From assembly GCF_001426505.1 (NCBI RefSeq), contig NZ_LMEV01000011.1:31766-95765 (forward strand): 64,000 nucleotides of DNA, written 5' to 3'. Under the pieces are notes generated by a model. The model saw nothing but the letters and a program-made list of their open reading frames with translations. It ran no database searches and was not told the DNA's origin. Source of the DNA: Variovorax sp. Root473. GTDB taxonomy: Bacteria > Pseudomonadota > Gammaproteobacteria > Burkholderiales > Burkholderiaceae_C. The position numbers and the translations under genes were made by a program. This document shows positions 16,070 to 24,862 of this stretch, piece by piece; position 1 is the stretch's first letter; each line of letters starts with the position of its first letter.

Positions 16070-16968
16070 CGGTGGGCCTTGATGGATGCGAGGATGCCCA
16101 GGACGAACAGCATCGCCGCCAGCCATTCGGTGGCCTGCGGCCAGCGGCCGTCCCAGAGGAAGGAATAGAGCAAGGCGAACAGCGTCTCGCTCACGATCAG
16201 TTGGCCGCACAGGCTGGCCGACAGCCGCTGGCTGGCGACGTTCCAGAGGATGGTTGCGAGCCACGACGAGCCGAAACCGCTCGCCAACGCGATCCAGATG
16301 AACAGCATGCCGTCGGGCTGCGACTGCAGCGTGGCGACGTCGCTGCCCGCCACCGCCCACAGCAGCAAGGCGCCAAGGCCTGTGGCAATGCCGAGCCAGT
16401 TGGCCCAATCGGCGGCGTGCACCTCGCGGTGCCGTTGCAGCCAGGCGGCGTTGAGCAGGCCGTAGACCGTCCAGCTCACCATCGAACACAGCGCCAGCGC
16501 AATGCCCCAGCCAAAGCGCGCGCCACCGCCATGCTGCGCCGACCACTCGCCCCAGATCATCAGCGCGATGCCCGCGCCCGTCAGCAACAGGCCGGGCAGC
16601 AAAGCCCGCATGTGCAGGCCCGCCGGTCGGCCCAGCAGCATCATCCAGACGGGGATGGTGCCGATGATGAGGCTGGGCACCTCGGTGCCCGCCGCCGCGA
16701 TGCCGAAGGCCAGCAGCAGGTAGTAGCCGCTGAAGCCCAGCACGCTGAGGCCGAGCGCTGCCAGCGCCTGCCGGCCGGTGGGCCAGCGCACGGCCGCGGG
16801 CCGCGCGAACACCGCCAGCGCCGACACGGCGCCGAACACCGCGAAACGCGCCGCCGTGATGTCGACCATGCCGAAGTGGCCGACCATGCGCGGGGCCACG
16901 AACACCAGGCCCCAGAGCGCGCCCGCGCCCAGGCCGGCGGCAATGCCGATCCAGGCCCGGGGGCTCAG
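16066..16968 (-). CDS. DMT-superfamily (EamA) transporter
   Basis: This membrane protein of about 300 residues has ten hydrophobic segments in two EamA halves: GAGALWGLVFVAPRMV opens the first and SMVSWTVYGLLNAAWL starts the second. Such proteins usually export or import small metabolites. No ATG, GTG or TTG lies near the first helix. A CTG at 16968 overlaps the SDR stop in the form CTGA, just as ATGA overlaps join the other genes, so CTG is the proposed start. The substrate is unknown; co-expression with a thioesterase and an SDR does not decide it. Confidence 0.8.
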   Translation of the reverse strand: MSPRAWIGIAAGLGAGALWGLVFVAPRMVGHFGMVDITAARFAVFGAVSALAVFARPAAVRWPTGRQALAALGLSVLGFSGYYLLLAFGIAAAGTEVPSLIIGTIPVWMMLLGRPAGLHMRALLPGLLLTGAGIALMIWGEWSAQHGGGARFGWGIALALCSMVSWTVYGLLNAAWLQRHREVHAADWANWLGIATGLGALLLWAVAGSDVATLQSQPDGMLFIWIALASGFGSSWLATILWNVASQRLSASLCGQLIVSETLFALLYSFLWDGRWPQATEWLAAMLFVLGILASIKAHR

Positions 16969-17747
16969 ATCGCGAACCCGTCGTCGGCCGCGATGACGGC
17001 GCCGTTCACGAAATGGCTCTGCCCGCTGGCCAGCAGCACGATCAGGCCGTCGAGGTCTTCGGGCTTGCCCACGCGCTTGCGCGGCAGCATGCTGACCAGC
17101 TTGGCGCCACCCTCGGTGCGCCAGTGTTCCTCGTTGAGCTCGGTCGAGATGTAGCCCGGGCACAGCGCGTTCACGTTGATGCCGAAGCGGCCCCATTCGA
17201 GCGCCATGGCCCTGGTCATCTGCACCACCGCGGCCTTGCTCATGCAATAAGCGCCGATCTGCGGCATGACCTTGAGCGCCGCTGACGACGCGATGTTGAT
17301 GATGCGTCCGCCGATGTAGGTGCCCGGCGCCGTGCCCTGGGCGCGCGCCAGCATGCGCTTGCCGACCTCTTGCGCCACGAAGAAGGAACCCTTCACGTTG
17401 GTGTCGAAGATGTAGTCGTAGTCGTCGGGCGTGACGTCCTGCAGACGCTGCGTGGTGCTCACGCCCGAGTTGTTGACCAGAACGTCGATGGGCCCCACTT
17501 CGGTTTCGGCGCGCGCCACGGCAGCCTTGATGCTGCCGAAGTCGGTCACGTCGAGCTCGACCACGTGGGCGTCGCCGCCTTCGCCTTCGATGCGCGCACG
17601 CAATTCCTTGAGCTTGTCGACGCGGCGGCTGGCCAGCACCACGGCGGCACCGGCACGGGCCAGCGTTTTCGCGAACTGGGCGCCCAGTCCGCTGGAGGCG
17701 CCGGTGACGAAGGCCACGCGGCCGGAGAGATCGATGCTGTAAGCCAT
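16965..17747 (-). CDS. Short-chain dehydrogenase/reductase
   Basis: This 260-residue classical SDR carries the cofactor motif TGASSGLG (15-22), NNSG (92-95), a catalytic Ser near 154-155 and YCMSK with Tyr167 and Lys171. The substrate cannot be assigned. It is the first gene of a minus-strand operon with the DMT transporter and thioesterase, and it diverges from the ETF-ubiquinone oxidoreductase gene across 140 bp. Confidence 0.88.
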   Translation of the reverse strand: MAYSIDLSGRVAFVTGASSGLGAQFAKTLARAGAAVVLASRRVDKLKELRARIEGEGGDAHVVELDVTDFGSIKAAVARAETEVGPIDVLVNNSGVSTTQRLQDVTPDDYDYIFDTNVKGSFFVAQEVGKRMLARAQGTAPGTYIGGRIINIASSAALKVMPQIGAYCMSKAAVVQMTRAMALEWGRFGINVNALCPGYISTELNEEHWRTEGGAKLVSMLPRKRVGKPEDLDGLIVLLASGQSHFVNGAVIAADDGFAI

Positions 17748-17887
17748 GGGCAGAATCCTGTGGAGTCGCGCAGGTGACGCAGGGCGCCTCGCCTGCAGGC
17801 GACAAGGCCACGGCCGGACGCCGCATAAAATGCCCGGCGAACCGGGACGCCCCCGCGCCTCTAAAAATCATTATCGACCCAACCCAC

Positions 17888-19591
17888 ATGACGCACGACG
17901 AAATCCTCGCCCAGTTCGGCCCTCGCGAAGCCATGGAATACGACGTGGTCGTGGTCGGCGGCGGCCCCGCCGGCCTCTCGACCGCGATCCGCCTCAAGCA
18001 GCTCGCCGCCCAGCAGGAGAAAGAGATCTCCGTCGTCGTGCTCGAGAAAGGTTCCGAGCCCGGCGCGCACATCCTGTCGGGCGCCATCATGGACCCGCGC
18101 GCGCTCAACGAACTGCTGCCCGACTGGCAGGAACTCGGCGCGCCGCTGAACCAGCCCGTGACCGACGACGCCATGGTGTTCCTCGGCGAGAAGTCAGGCC
18201 TGCGCACGCCCAACGCGTTCCTGCCGGCCTGTTTCCAGAACCACGGCAACTACATCATCAGCCTGGGCGCCTTCACCAAGTGGCTGGCGCAACAGGCCGA
18301 GAACCTCGGCGTGGAAATCTTCCCCGGCTTCCCGGCCGCCGAAGTGCTCTACAACGAGAACGGCTCGGTGCGCGGCGTGGCCACCGGCAACATGGGCGTC
18401 GGCAAGGACGGCGAACCCACCGAGAACTTCCAGCTGGGCATGGAGCTGCTGGGCAAGTACACGGTGTTCGCCGAAGGCGCGCGCGGCCACCTGGGCCGCC
18501 AGCTCATCGCCAAGTTCAAGCTCGACGAAGGCCGCGACCCGCAGACCTACGGCCTGGGCGTCAAGGAAGTCTGGGAAATCGATCCCAAGCGCCACCAGCC
18601 CGGCTTCGTGCTGCACACAGCCGGCTGGCCAATGAAGAGCGACACCTACGGCGGCGCGTTCCTCTATCACATGGAGGACAACAAGGTCACGATGGGCTTC
18701 ATCACGGGCCTGGACTACAGCAACCCGTACCTGAGCCCGTTCGAGGAAATGCAGCGCTGGAAGCTGCACCCCAACATCCGCTGGTACCTCGAGGGTGACG
18801 AAGCCAAGGGCATCAAGCCCGCCAAGCGCATCGGCTACGGCGCGCGCGCGATCACGGCCGGCGGCCTGATGTCGCTGCCCAAGACGGTGTTCCCGGGCGG
18901 CGCACTGGTCGGCTGCGAGGCCGGCTACCTCAACGTGAGCCGCATCAAGGGCAGCCACGCCGCCATCAAGACCGGCATGCTGTGCGCCGAGGCCGCATTC
19001 GACGCGGTCATGGCCGGCCGCCAGCACGACGAACTCACGGCCTACCCGGCCGCGTTCGAGAAGAGCTGGCTCTACACCGAGCTGAACAAGGCCCGCAACT
19101 TCAAGGCCTGGTTCAAGAAGGGCCTGGGCATCGCGACGGTCATGAACGGCGTCGAGCAGTGGCTGCTCAAGGGCCACATCCCATGGACCCTGCGCCGCAA
19201 CAAGCCTGACCACCAGTACCTGAAGCCGGCGGCCGAGTGCAAGCCCATCGCCTACCCGAAGCCGGACGGCAAGCTCACCTTCGACCGCCTGTCGAGCGTG
19301 TTCATCAGCAACACGAACCATGAAGAGCAGCAGCCCGCCCACCTGACGCTGAAAGACGCGTCGGTGCCGGTCAACGTCAACCTTGCCAAGTTCGCCGGCC
19401 CCGAGAGCCGCTACTGCCCGGCCGGCGTGTACGAGTTCGTGCCCGACGAAACCGGCGCCGGCAAGGAGCGCCTGCAGATCAACGCGCAGAACTGCGTGCA
19501 CTGCAAGACCTGCGACATCAAGGACCCGACGCAGAACATCGTCTGGGTCACGCCCGAAGGCGGCGGCGGTCCGAACTACGTGGGCATGTAA
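17888..19591 (+). CDS. Electron transfer flavoprotein-ubiquinone oxidoreductase
   Basis: This 567-residue protein passes electrons from ETF to ubiquinone at the inner membrane, linking fatty-acid and amino-acid oxidation to respiration. It has an N-terminal FAD motif VVVVGGGPAG and the family stretch YGARAITAGGLMSLPKTVFPGGALVGC. C-terminal 4Fe-4S cysteines appear in RYCPAGVYEF and NCVHCKTCDIKDP. The start at 17888 gives MTHDEILAQFG, a usual N-terminus for Burkholderiales homologues; a later ATG at 17933 is possible, and neither has a clear ribosome site. A strong terminator follows. Confidence 0.92.
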   Translation: MTHDEILAQFGPREAMEYDVVVVGGGPAGLSTAIRLKQLAAQQEKEISVVVLEKGSEPGAHILSGAIMDPRALNELLPDWQELGAPLNQPVTDDAMVFLGEKSGLRTPNAFLPACFQNHGNYIISLGAFTKWLAQQAENLGVEIFPGFPAAEVLYNENGSVRGVATGNMGVGKDGEPTENFQLGMELLGKYTVFAEGARGHLGRQLIAKFKLDEGRDPQTYGLGVKEVWEIDPKRHQPGFVLHTAGWPMKSDTYGGAFLYHMEDNKVTMGFITGLDYSNPYLSPFEEMQRWKLHPNIRWYLEGDEAKGIKPAKRIGYGARAITAGGLMSLPKTVFPGGALVGCEAGYLNVSRIKGSHAAIKTGMLCAEAAFDAVMAGRQHDELTAYPAAFEKSWLYTELNKARNFKAWFKKGLGIATVMNGVEQWLLKGHIPWTLRRNKPDHQYLKPAAECKPIAYPKPDGKLTFDRLSSVFISNTNHEEQQPAHLTLKDASVPVNVNLAKFAGPESRYCPAGVYEFVPDETGAGKERLQINAQNCVHCKTCDIKDPTQNIVWVTPEGGGGPNYVGM

Positions 19592-19615
19592 GACGCCCGC
19601 CGCATCGATGCATGG

Positions 19616-19639
19616 AAGCCCTCTTCGGAGGGCTTTTTT
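19616..19639 (+). terminator. Rho-independent terminator with UUCG loop
   Basis: AAGCCCTC and GAGGGCTT pair perfectly around a TTCG tetraloop, and the stem is followed by TTTT. This is a textbook intrinsic terminator 25 bp after the ETF-QO stop. It lies just before the end of the convergent gene. Confidence 0.9.
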
Positions 19640-19648
19640 CATGGCGCT

Positions 19649-20716
19649 TCAGGCGAGGTACGCGGCGACCTCGTCGGGCGTGAGGAAATGCACCAGCGAC
19701 ACCTGCGGGTTCTGCTCGGCGTGCAGCACGTGGGTGAACCCGTTCCAGCCGCGTGCGGGCTTGTCGTCCGTTTCCAGCGCAACGAGCACCAGCCGCCCCT
19801 GCCTGCGCGCGTTCTCGCGCAGCGTGCCTTCGCCCCAGGACCACGCCATGCGGTCCACCAGCTCGCCCTGGGCGTAGGCGGTCGCCTGCAGCCAGAGGAA
19901 CGAGGCGGCATCACTGTCGCCGTCGCGGCGCGCGCGCGGCGGCTGCCGTATGCCCAGCGTCTGGGCGTGCGTTTCCATCAGGTCCTGCAGCAGGGAGAAC
20001 GCGTGGAAGTTGTTGTTGAGGCCCTGGGCGCGAACGACCATGCCGGCGCCCGACGCCGGCAGCAGCACCACCAGCTCGTCCTCGTACGACAGCTGGGCCG
20101 CCGCGCGCAGGAAATGCAGCGCCTCGAAGGGCAGCGAGTCGTTGGCATACATGGCCTCGATGTGCGCGAGCAGGCCTTCGTCCGCCACCAGCGACTGGTG
20201 GTTGCGCACATCGCGCACCACCATGGTCATGAGCGGCAGCGCCAGCAGATCGACCGCGCGCTGGCGCGCATCGACCTCGAAGCGGGCCAGCGGCGACAGC
20301 GACGCGAGCGCGGCTTCGGCGGCCTGCCAGACGGCGAGTTCCTTCTCGTCCTGCGGTTCGTCGTCATCCTCGTCCGGCTCATGCGGCTGCGCCGCGCAGT
20401 ACGGTGCCAACGACGCCAGCAGGCGCCCCGCCAGTTGCCGCACGGCGTCGAACATGAGCTGCGGATCGGCCCCGTTTTCCACCAGCGCGCCGCAGAACAC
20501 CGCCAGCAAGGCGGCCCGATGCGGATGCACGTCGCCGAGCTGCGCGATGGCGGCGCGCAGCACCTCGTCCTTCGCAGAACTTTCCACGACCTCGAAGTAG
20601 AACGCGCGGACCTCGGGCCGCTGGAAGAAGGAAGCCTGGGTGTCGAGGTCGGCGTCCTGCAGCACAGGCAATCCCAGGGTGGCGAGGAGATCGGGAGGCA
20701 GCATGGGCATGCGCAA
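19649..20716 (-). CDS. Hypothetical protein with acidic linker
   Basis: This 355-residue, mostly helical and soluble protein has no motif I recognise. It has an N-terminal helical part (about 1-105) and a strongly acidic linker (EPDEDDDEPQDEKE, about 112-125). A larger C-terminal part follows that includes NNNFHAFSLLQDLMETHA and ends in HFLTPDEVAAYLA. No signal peptide or membrane segment is visible. Three in-frame ATGs lie close together at the start (20716, 20710, 20704). It diverges from the DenD-like gene across 60 bp. Confidence 0.65.
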   Translation of the reverse strand: MRMPMLPPDLLATLGLPVLQDADLDTQASFFQRPEVRAFYFEVVESSAKDEVLRAAIAQLGDVHPHRAALLAVFCGALVENGADPQLMFDAVRQLAGRLLASLAPYCAAQPHEPDEDDDEPQDEKELAVWQAAEAALASLSPLARFEVDARQRAVDLLALPLMTMVVRDVRNHQSLVADEGLLAHIEAMYANDSLPFEALHFLRAAAQLSYEDELVVLLPASGAGMVVRAQGLNNNFHAFSLLQDLMETHAQTLGIRQPPRARRDGDSDAASFLWLQATAYAQGELVDRMAWSWGEGTLRENARRQGRLVLVALETDDKPARGWNGFTHVLHAEQNPQVSLVHFLTPDEVAAYLA

Positions 20717-20776
20717 ATTGTGCGATACCCGCCGACGCTATCCTCGCGACACACGGACACAAGGAGACAGGACTTC

Positions 20777-21793
20777 ATGCACATCGTCATCACCGGCGGC
20801 GCCGGCTTCCTCGGCGCGCGCCTGGCGCGCACCCTGCTGGCGCGCGGCCGGCTTTCGCTCGCGGGCGCGCCCGAACGGGACATCGAACGCATCACCCTCG
20901 CGGACCGCGTGGCACCGCCCGCCGACCTGGCGGCCGACGCGCGCATCGCATCCGCCGTGGGCGACCTCAACGACCAGCTGCGCGGCGACGGCGCCGCCTT
21001 CTGGCGCGAGGCCGACGCGGTGTTCCACCTCGCGGCGGCCGTCAGCGGCGAATGCGAGGCCGACTTCGACCTCGGCATGCGCAGCAACTTCGCGGCCACG
21101 CACGGCCTGCTCGAAACGCTGCGCGCGCTCGGCACGCGCCCCGTGCTGGTGTTCTCCAGCTCGCTCGCCGTGTTCGGCGATTCGCCCGAGCAGCCGCTGC
21201 CCGCGCTCATCGACGACCACACGCTGCCCACGCCGCAGACCAGCTACGGCATCCAGAAATTCATCGGCGAGCAGCTGGTGGCCGACTACACGCGCAGGGG
21301 TTTCGTGCAGGGGCGCAGCGTGCGTCTCATGACGGTGAGCGTGCGCCCCGGCCAACCGAACGGCGCGGCCTCGGGCTTCTTCAGCGGCATGATCCGCGAG
21401 CCGCTCGCCGGCCTGCGCGCGGCCTGCCCGGTGCCCGACGAGACACCCGTGGCCATCGCCTCGCCGGCACGCACCATCGAAGGCATCGTGCGTGCCGCCG
21501 AGGCCGGCAATGCGGACTGGGGCGCGCGCACCGCGCTCAACCTGCCCTCGCTGGCCACCACCGTGGGCGAGATGGCCGCCGCGCTCGAACGCGTGGCCGG
21601 CCGCGCCGCCACCGACCTGCTCGACCGCACGCCCGACGCCACCATCGGCCGCATCGTGAAGACCTGGCCGGGCCGCTTCGACACGCCGCGCGCGCGGGCC
21701 CTGGGCCTCGTGGCCGACGAGCGATTCGACGACGTGATTCGCGCCTACGTCCGTGAAAGTCCCGACGCGGTGAAACTGGTTATTCGTGCATAG
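20777..21793 (+). CDS. denD: DenD-like D-erythronate dehydrogenase (extended SDR)
   Basis: This 338-residue NAD-dependent epimerase/dehydratase-fold protein has a nucleotide motif GGAGFLG (7-13), Ser127-129 and the catalytic pair Tyr157/Lys161 (SYGIQK). The region VRLMTVSVRPGQPNGAASGFFSGMIREPL is typical of DenD-type enzymes, which oxidise D-erythronate to 2-oxo-tetronate. AAGGAG precedes the ATG. A TRAP transporter follows in the same direction, which supports a role in catabolism of an imported sugar acid. The usual partners (OtnC, OtnI, OtnK) are absent, so the substrate could be another aldonate. Confidence 0.75.
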   Translation: MHIVITGGAGFLGARLARTLLARGRLSLAGAPERDIERITLADRVAPPADLAADARIASAVGDLNDQLRGDGAAFWREADAVFHLAAAVSGECEADFDLGMRSNFAATHGLLETLRALGTRPVLVFSSSLAVFGDSPEQPLPALIDDHTLPTPQTSYGIQKFIGEQLVADYTRRGFVQGRSVRLMTVSVRPGQPNGAASGFFSGMIREPLAGLRAACPVPDETPVAIASPARTIEGIVRAAEAGNADWGARTALNLPSLATTVGEMAAALERVAGRAATDLLDRTPDATIGRIVKTWPGRFDTPRARALGLVADERFDDVIRAYVRESPDAVKLVIRA

Positions 21794-21864
21794 TCACCTC
21801 TTTGCGTGAAACCGGTCTCAGGCTGTTTTGCGCGCCCCTTTTTTCCAACCGAGGAGACAGACAA

Positions 21865-22836
21865 ATGAAGTTGACCCGACTGGCCGCCGGCCTGGTTCTG
21901 GGCATGGGCATGGCCTGCGCCGCTTTTGCGCAGACGACCATGAAGATCAGCATTTCCACCGCGCAGAACTCGCACCAGGGCGTGGCCATCGACACCTTCG
22001 CCAAGGAAGTCGAAAAGCGCACGGGCGGCCGCTACAAGGTCCAGACCTTCTACAACGGCGCACTCGGCGGCGAACGCGAGTCGATCGAAGCGGTGCAGCT
22101 GGGCACGCAGGAACTGGCCTTTTCCTCGACCGGCCCGATCCCGAACTTCGTGCCCGAGACCAAAATCCTCGACGTGCCGTTCCTGTTCCGCGACAAGGCC
22201 CATGCGCGCGCCGTGCTCGACGGTCCCATCGGCCAGGAAATGCTGACCAAGTTCGACGCCAAGGGCTTCAAGGCGCTGGCGTGGGCCGAGAACGGCTTTC
22301 GCCACATGACCAACAGCAAGCGCGACGTGAAGGCCCCTGAAGATCTCAAGGGCCTGAAGATGCGCACGATGGAAAACCCGGTGCACATCGCCGCCTACAA
22401 GGGCTTCGGCATCGTGACCACGCCGATGGCCTTCCCCGAAGTGTTCACGGCGCTGCAGCAAGGCACGGTCGATGGCCAGGAGAACCCGCTGCCGGTGATC
22501 ATCTCGGCCAAGTTCGACCAGGTGCAAAAGCACCTCTCGCTGACCGGCCACGTCTACTCGCCCTGCATCTTCGTGATGAACAAGGCCACCTTCGACAAGC
22601 TGAGCGCGGCCGACAAGCAGGCCTTCCTCGACGCCGCCAAGGAAGGCACCAAGGCCAACCGTGCACGCGTGGACGAAGACGACGCTAAGGGCGTCGCCGA
22701 CCTGCGCGCCAAGGGCATGACCGTGATCGACAACGTCGACAAGGCCAAGTTCGTGGCGGCGCTGGCGCCGGTGAATGCCCAGTTCGAAAAGGACTTCGGC
22801 AAGGCCAACCTCGACAAGATCCGCAACTTCAAGTGA
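21865..22836 (+). CDS. dctP: TRAP transporter solute-binding protein
   Basis: This 323-residue periplasmic receptor begins with a Sec signal peptide (KLTRLAAGLVLGMGMACAAFAQ). The DctP family hallmark LKGLKMRTMENP with the carboxylate-binding Arg is followed by FPEVFTALQQGTVDGQENP. It captures a carboxylate, likely a sugar acid, and delivers it to the DctQM permease encoded downstream. GAGGAG lies upstream of the ATG. An intrinsic terminator separates it from dctQ, which would keep the receptor in excess over the permease. Confidence 0.92.
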   Translation: MKLTRLAAGLVLGMGMACAAFAQTTMKISISTAQNSHQGVAIDTFAKEVEKRTGGRYKVQTFYNGALGGERESIEAVQLGTQELAFSSTGPIPNFVPETKILDVPFLFRDKAHARAVLDGPIGQEMLTKFDAKGFKALAWAENGFRHMTNSKRDVKAPEDLKGLKMRTMENPVHIAAYKGFGIVTTPMAFPEVFTALQQGTVDGQENPLPVIISAKFDQVQKHLSLTGHVYSPCIFVMNKATFDKLSAADKQAFLDAAKEGTKANRARVDEDDAKGVADLRAKGMTVIDNVDKAKFVAALAPVNAQFEKDFGKANLDKIRNFK

Positions 22837-22868
22837 TCACCCGGCGGCTGTCTCCTGACAGCGTCGAT

Positions 22869-22899
22869 GCCCGCCCAGCTTTGTCTGGCGGGCTTTTTT
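22869..22899 (+). terminator. Intrinsic terminator between dctP and dctQ
   Basis: GCCCGCC (22869-22875) pairs with GGCGGGC (22887-22893), and TTTTTT follows at 22894-22899. It lies inside the transporter operon, so partial read-through is needed for dctQM unless they have their own promoter. Confidence 0.85.
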
Positions 22900-22941
22900 C
22901 GTTCAGAACCCGAAGAAACCGAACCATGCGAGCTGTTGTGT

Positions 22942-23436
22942 ATGAAAGATAAATTCCTCGGCATCGAGCGCTGGACCACCGGCGTGTCGATGGTCGCCGC
23001 CTGCCTGATGCTGGTGATCGCCTCGGCGCTGGGCGTGTTCCAGATCGTCACCCGCTTCGTGCTGGAGCAGCCCGCCGAATGGAGCGAGATCCTGATCCGC
23101 GTGAGCCTGATCTGGATGGTGTTCCTGGGCATCCCGATGGCCTTCCGCCAGGGTGCGATGGTCAGCGTCGACGTGCTCTACCGCTGGAGTTCGCCGCGCG
23201 TGCGCCGCGTACTCGACGCCGTGGTGGCACTGGCCGCGCTGGCGCTGATGCTGGTCATTCTCTGGTGGGGCTGGGACTATGCGATGCGCGGGCGCGTGCA
23301 GTCGATGGCCGGCCTCGAAAGCCTGTCGATGGTGTGGGCCTACCTGGCGCTGCCCGTCGGCTCCGTGTTCTGTCTGTTCGGCATTGCCGGCAATTTTCTC
23401 GATCCCAAGCGGCTTGAGCTGGAGACCGCGCAATGA
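22942..23436 (+). CDS. dctQ: TRAP transporter small permease subunit
   Basis: This 164-residue membrane protein has four hydrophobic helices and the DctQ signature EWSEILIRVSLIWMVFLGIPMAFRQGAMVSVD. The start at 22942 is chosen because it begins the homologous part; the open frame upstream overlaps the terminator. DctQ forms the sodium-coupled permease with DctM. The gap to dctM is 85 bp and is filled by a GC-rich repeat. Confidence 0.9.
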   Translation: MKDKFLGIERWTTGVSMVAACLMLVIASALGVFQIVTRFVLEQPAEWSEILIRVSLIWMVFLGIPMAFRQGAMVSVDVLYRWSSPRVRRVLDAVVALAALALMLVILWWGWDYAMRGRVQSMAGLESLSMVWAYLALPVGSVFCLFGIAGNFLDPKRLELETAQ

Positions 23437-23445
23437 GCGCCGCGC

Positions 23446-23518
23446 CGGGCCGCCCCAAGCAAGCGAACGGCCCCCTCGGGGGGCAGCGAGGACACGAAGT
23501 GCCGAGCGTGGGGGTCAC
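23446..23518 (+). repeat. GC-rich intergenic repeat, copy A
   Basis: The segment contains GCCCCC-TCG-GGGGGC (23470-23484) and the core GACACGAAGTG, with a poly-G end (GTGGGGGTCA). The same core in inverted orientation is seen at 60607-60697. It fills most of the gap between dctQ and dctM, within what should be one operon. It resembles the dispersed palindromic repeats of Comamonadaceae genomes. Confidence 0.6.
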
Positions 23519-23521
23519 ACC

Positions 23522-24799
23522 ATGAGCGTCGTGATGGTTGCAACGATGGTGCTGTGTTTTGCACTGTCGGTGTCGGTGGCCGTGTCCATCGGTCTGGCGT
23601 CGATCCTGGGCATCCAGGTGACCAACGCCAACATGCTGATCTCCGTGAAGGAGATGTTCAATTCGATCAACAAGTTTCCGCTGGCGGCCATTCCGTTCTT
23701 CATCCTGGCCGGCAACCTGATGGAAACCGGCGGCATCTCGCGCCGGCTGGTCGAGTTTGCCAAGAGCATCGTGGGCGGCGTGCAGGGCGGCCTGCCGATG
23801 ACTTGCGTGCTCACCTGCATGATCTTCGCAGCGGTGTCGGGCTCGTCGGTGGCCACCACCTTCGCCATTGGCGCCATTCTGATCCCGGCGCTCATCAAGC
23901 ACGGCTACCCGACGTCGTACGCGGCGGCGCTGCAGGCCACGAGCGCCGAGCTGGGCGTGATCATTCCGCCGTCGATCCCGATGATCCTGTACGGCGTGAG
24001 CGCCGAGGTGTCCATCGGCGAGCTGTTCATCGCAGGCTTCGGCCCCGGCATCCTGATCAGCGGGGCGCTCATGCTCTTCGTCTGGGTCTACTGCAAATGG
24101 AAGGGCTGGGGCAAGACCGACGGCGACGGCCGCATGCCTTTCGGGCGCGCGCTGTGGCAGGCCGGCTGGGCACTGCTGATGCCGGTGATCATCCTGGGTG
24201 GCATCTACGGCGGCATCTTCACGCCGACCGAGGCCTCTGCGGTGGCGGTGTTCTATGCGCTGGTCGTGGGCATGGTGATCTACCGCGAGATCAAGATCAC
24301 CGACCTGTTCGTGATCCTGCGCAAGTCGGTGCTGTCGTCGGCGGTGATCATGTTCATCATCGCCAACGCCGGCCTGTTCGCGTTCCTGATCACGCGCGCC
24401 GGTGTGCCCGACGCCATCGGCCACTGGCTGCAGGACGTGCTGAAGTCGCCCACGATGTTCCTGCTGGGCGTGAACGCGGCGCTGTTCGTGATCGGCATGT
24501 TCATCGAGACCAGCGCGGCGATCATCGTGCTGGCCCCGATCCTCGCGCCGGTGGCGGTGCATTTCGGCGTCGACCCGGTGCACTTCGGCCTGATCATGGT
24601 GGTGAACCTGGCGCTGGGCATGATCACTCCGCCCTTCGGCGTGAACCTGTTCGCGGCCTGTACGGTGGCGCGCATCTCGCTCGACCGGATCGTGAGGCAC
24701 CTGATCCCGTTCGTGCTGGTGATCCTGGGCTGCCTGCTCATCATCACGTACGTGCCCTGGGTCTCGCTGTCGCTGCGCGACCTGGTCTACAGCCGGTAG
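23522..24799 (+). CDS. dctM: TRAP transporter large permease subunit
   Basis: This 425-residue membrane protein has about twelve hydrophobic segments. DctM hallmarks are PFFILAGNLMETGGIS, FAAVSGSSVATTFAIGAILIP, ELGVIIPPSIPMILYG and MITPPFGVNLFAA. It is the channel-forming subunit of the sodium-driven importer. The ATG at 23522 is used. Together with dctP and dctQ it makes a complete TRAP system next to the DenD-like gene. A 15-bp perfect hairpin follows. Confidence 0.93.
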   Translation: MSVVMVATMVLCFALSVSVAVSIGLASILGIQVTNANMLISVKEMFNSINKFPLAAIPFFILAGNLMETGGISRRLVEFAKSIVGGVQGGLPMTCVLTCMIFAAVSGSSVATTFAIGAILIPALIKHGYPTSYAAALQATSAELGVIIPPSIPMILYGVSAEVSIGELFIAGFGPGILISGALMLFVWVYCKWKGWGKTDGDGRMPFGRALWQAGWALLMPVIILGGIYGGIFTPTEASAVAVFYALVVGMVIYREIKITDLFVILRKSVLSSAVIMFIIANAGLFAFLITRAGVPDAIGHWLQDVLKSPTMFLLGVNAALFVIGMFIETSAAIIVLAPILAPVAVHFGVDPVHFGLIMVVNLALGMITPPFGVNLFAACTVARISLDRIVRHLIPFVLVILGCLLIITYVPWVSLSLRDLVYSR

Positions 24800-24822
24800 C
24801 CGCAGGCACCACGCCCACCCGC

Positions 24823-24858
24823 ACACGGCGGGCGGCCTTCGCGGGCCGCCCGCCGTGT
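24823..24858. terminator. Bidirectional terminator hairpin between dctM and araC-type gene
   Basis: A perfect 15-bp stem (24823-24837 with 24844-24858, starting ACACGGCGGG) and a 6-base loop are followed by CGTTT. It stands between two convergent genes and could stop transcription from both sides. Confidence 0.75.
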
Positions 24859-24862
24859 CGTT

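Noticed and set aside
16969-18249. Very long upstream extension of the DMT transporter frame
   Set aside because: It runs antisense-like through the SDR and ETF-QO genes with Arg/Gly-rich sequence and no domains.
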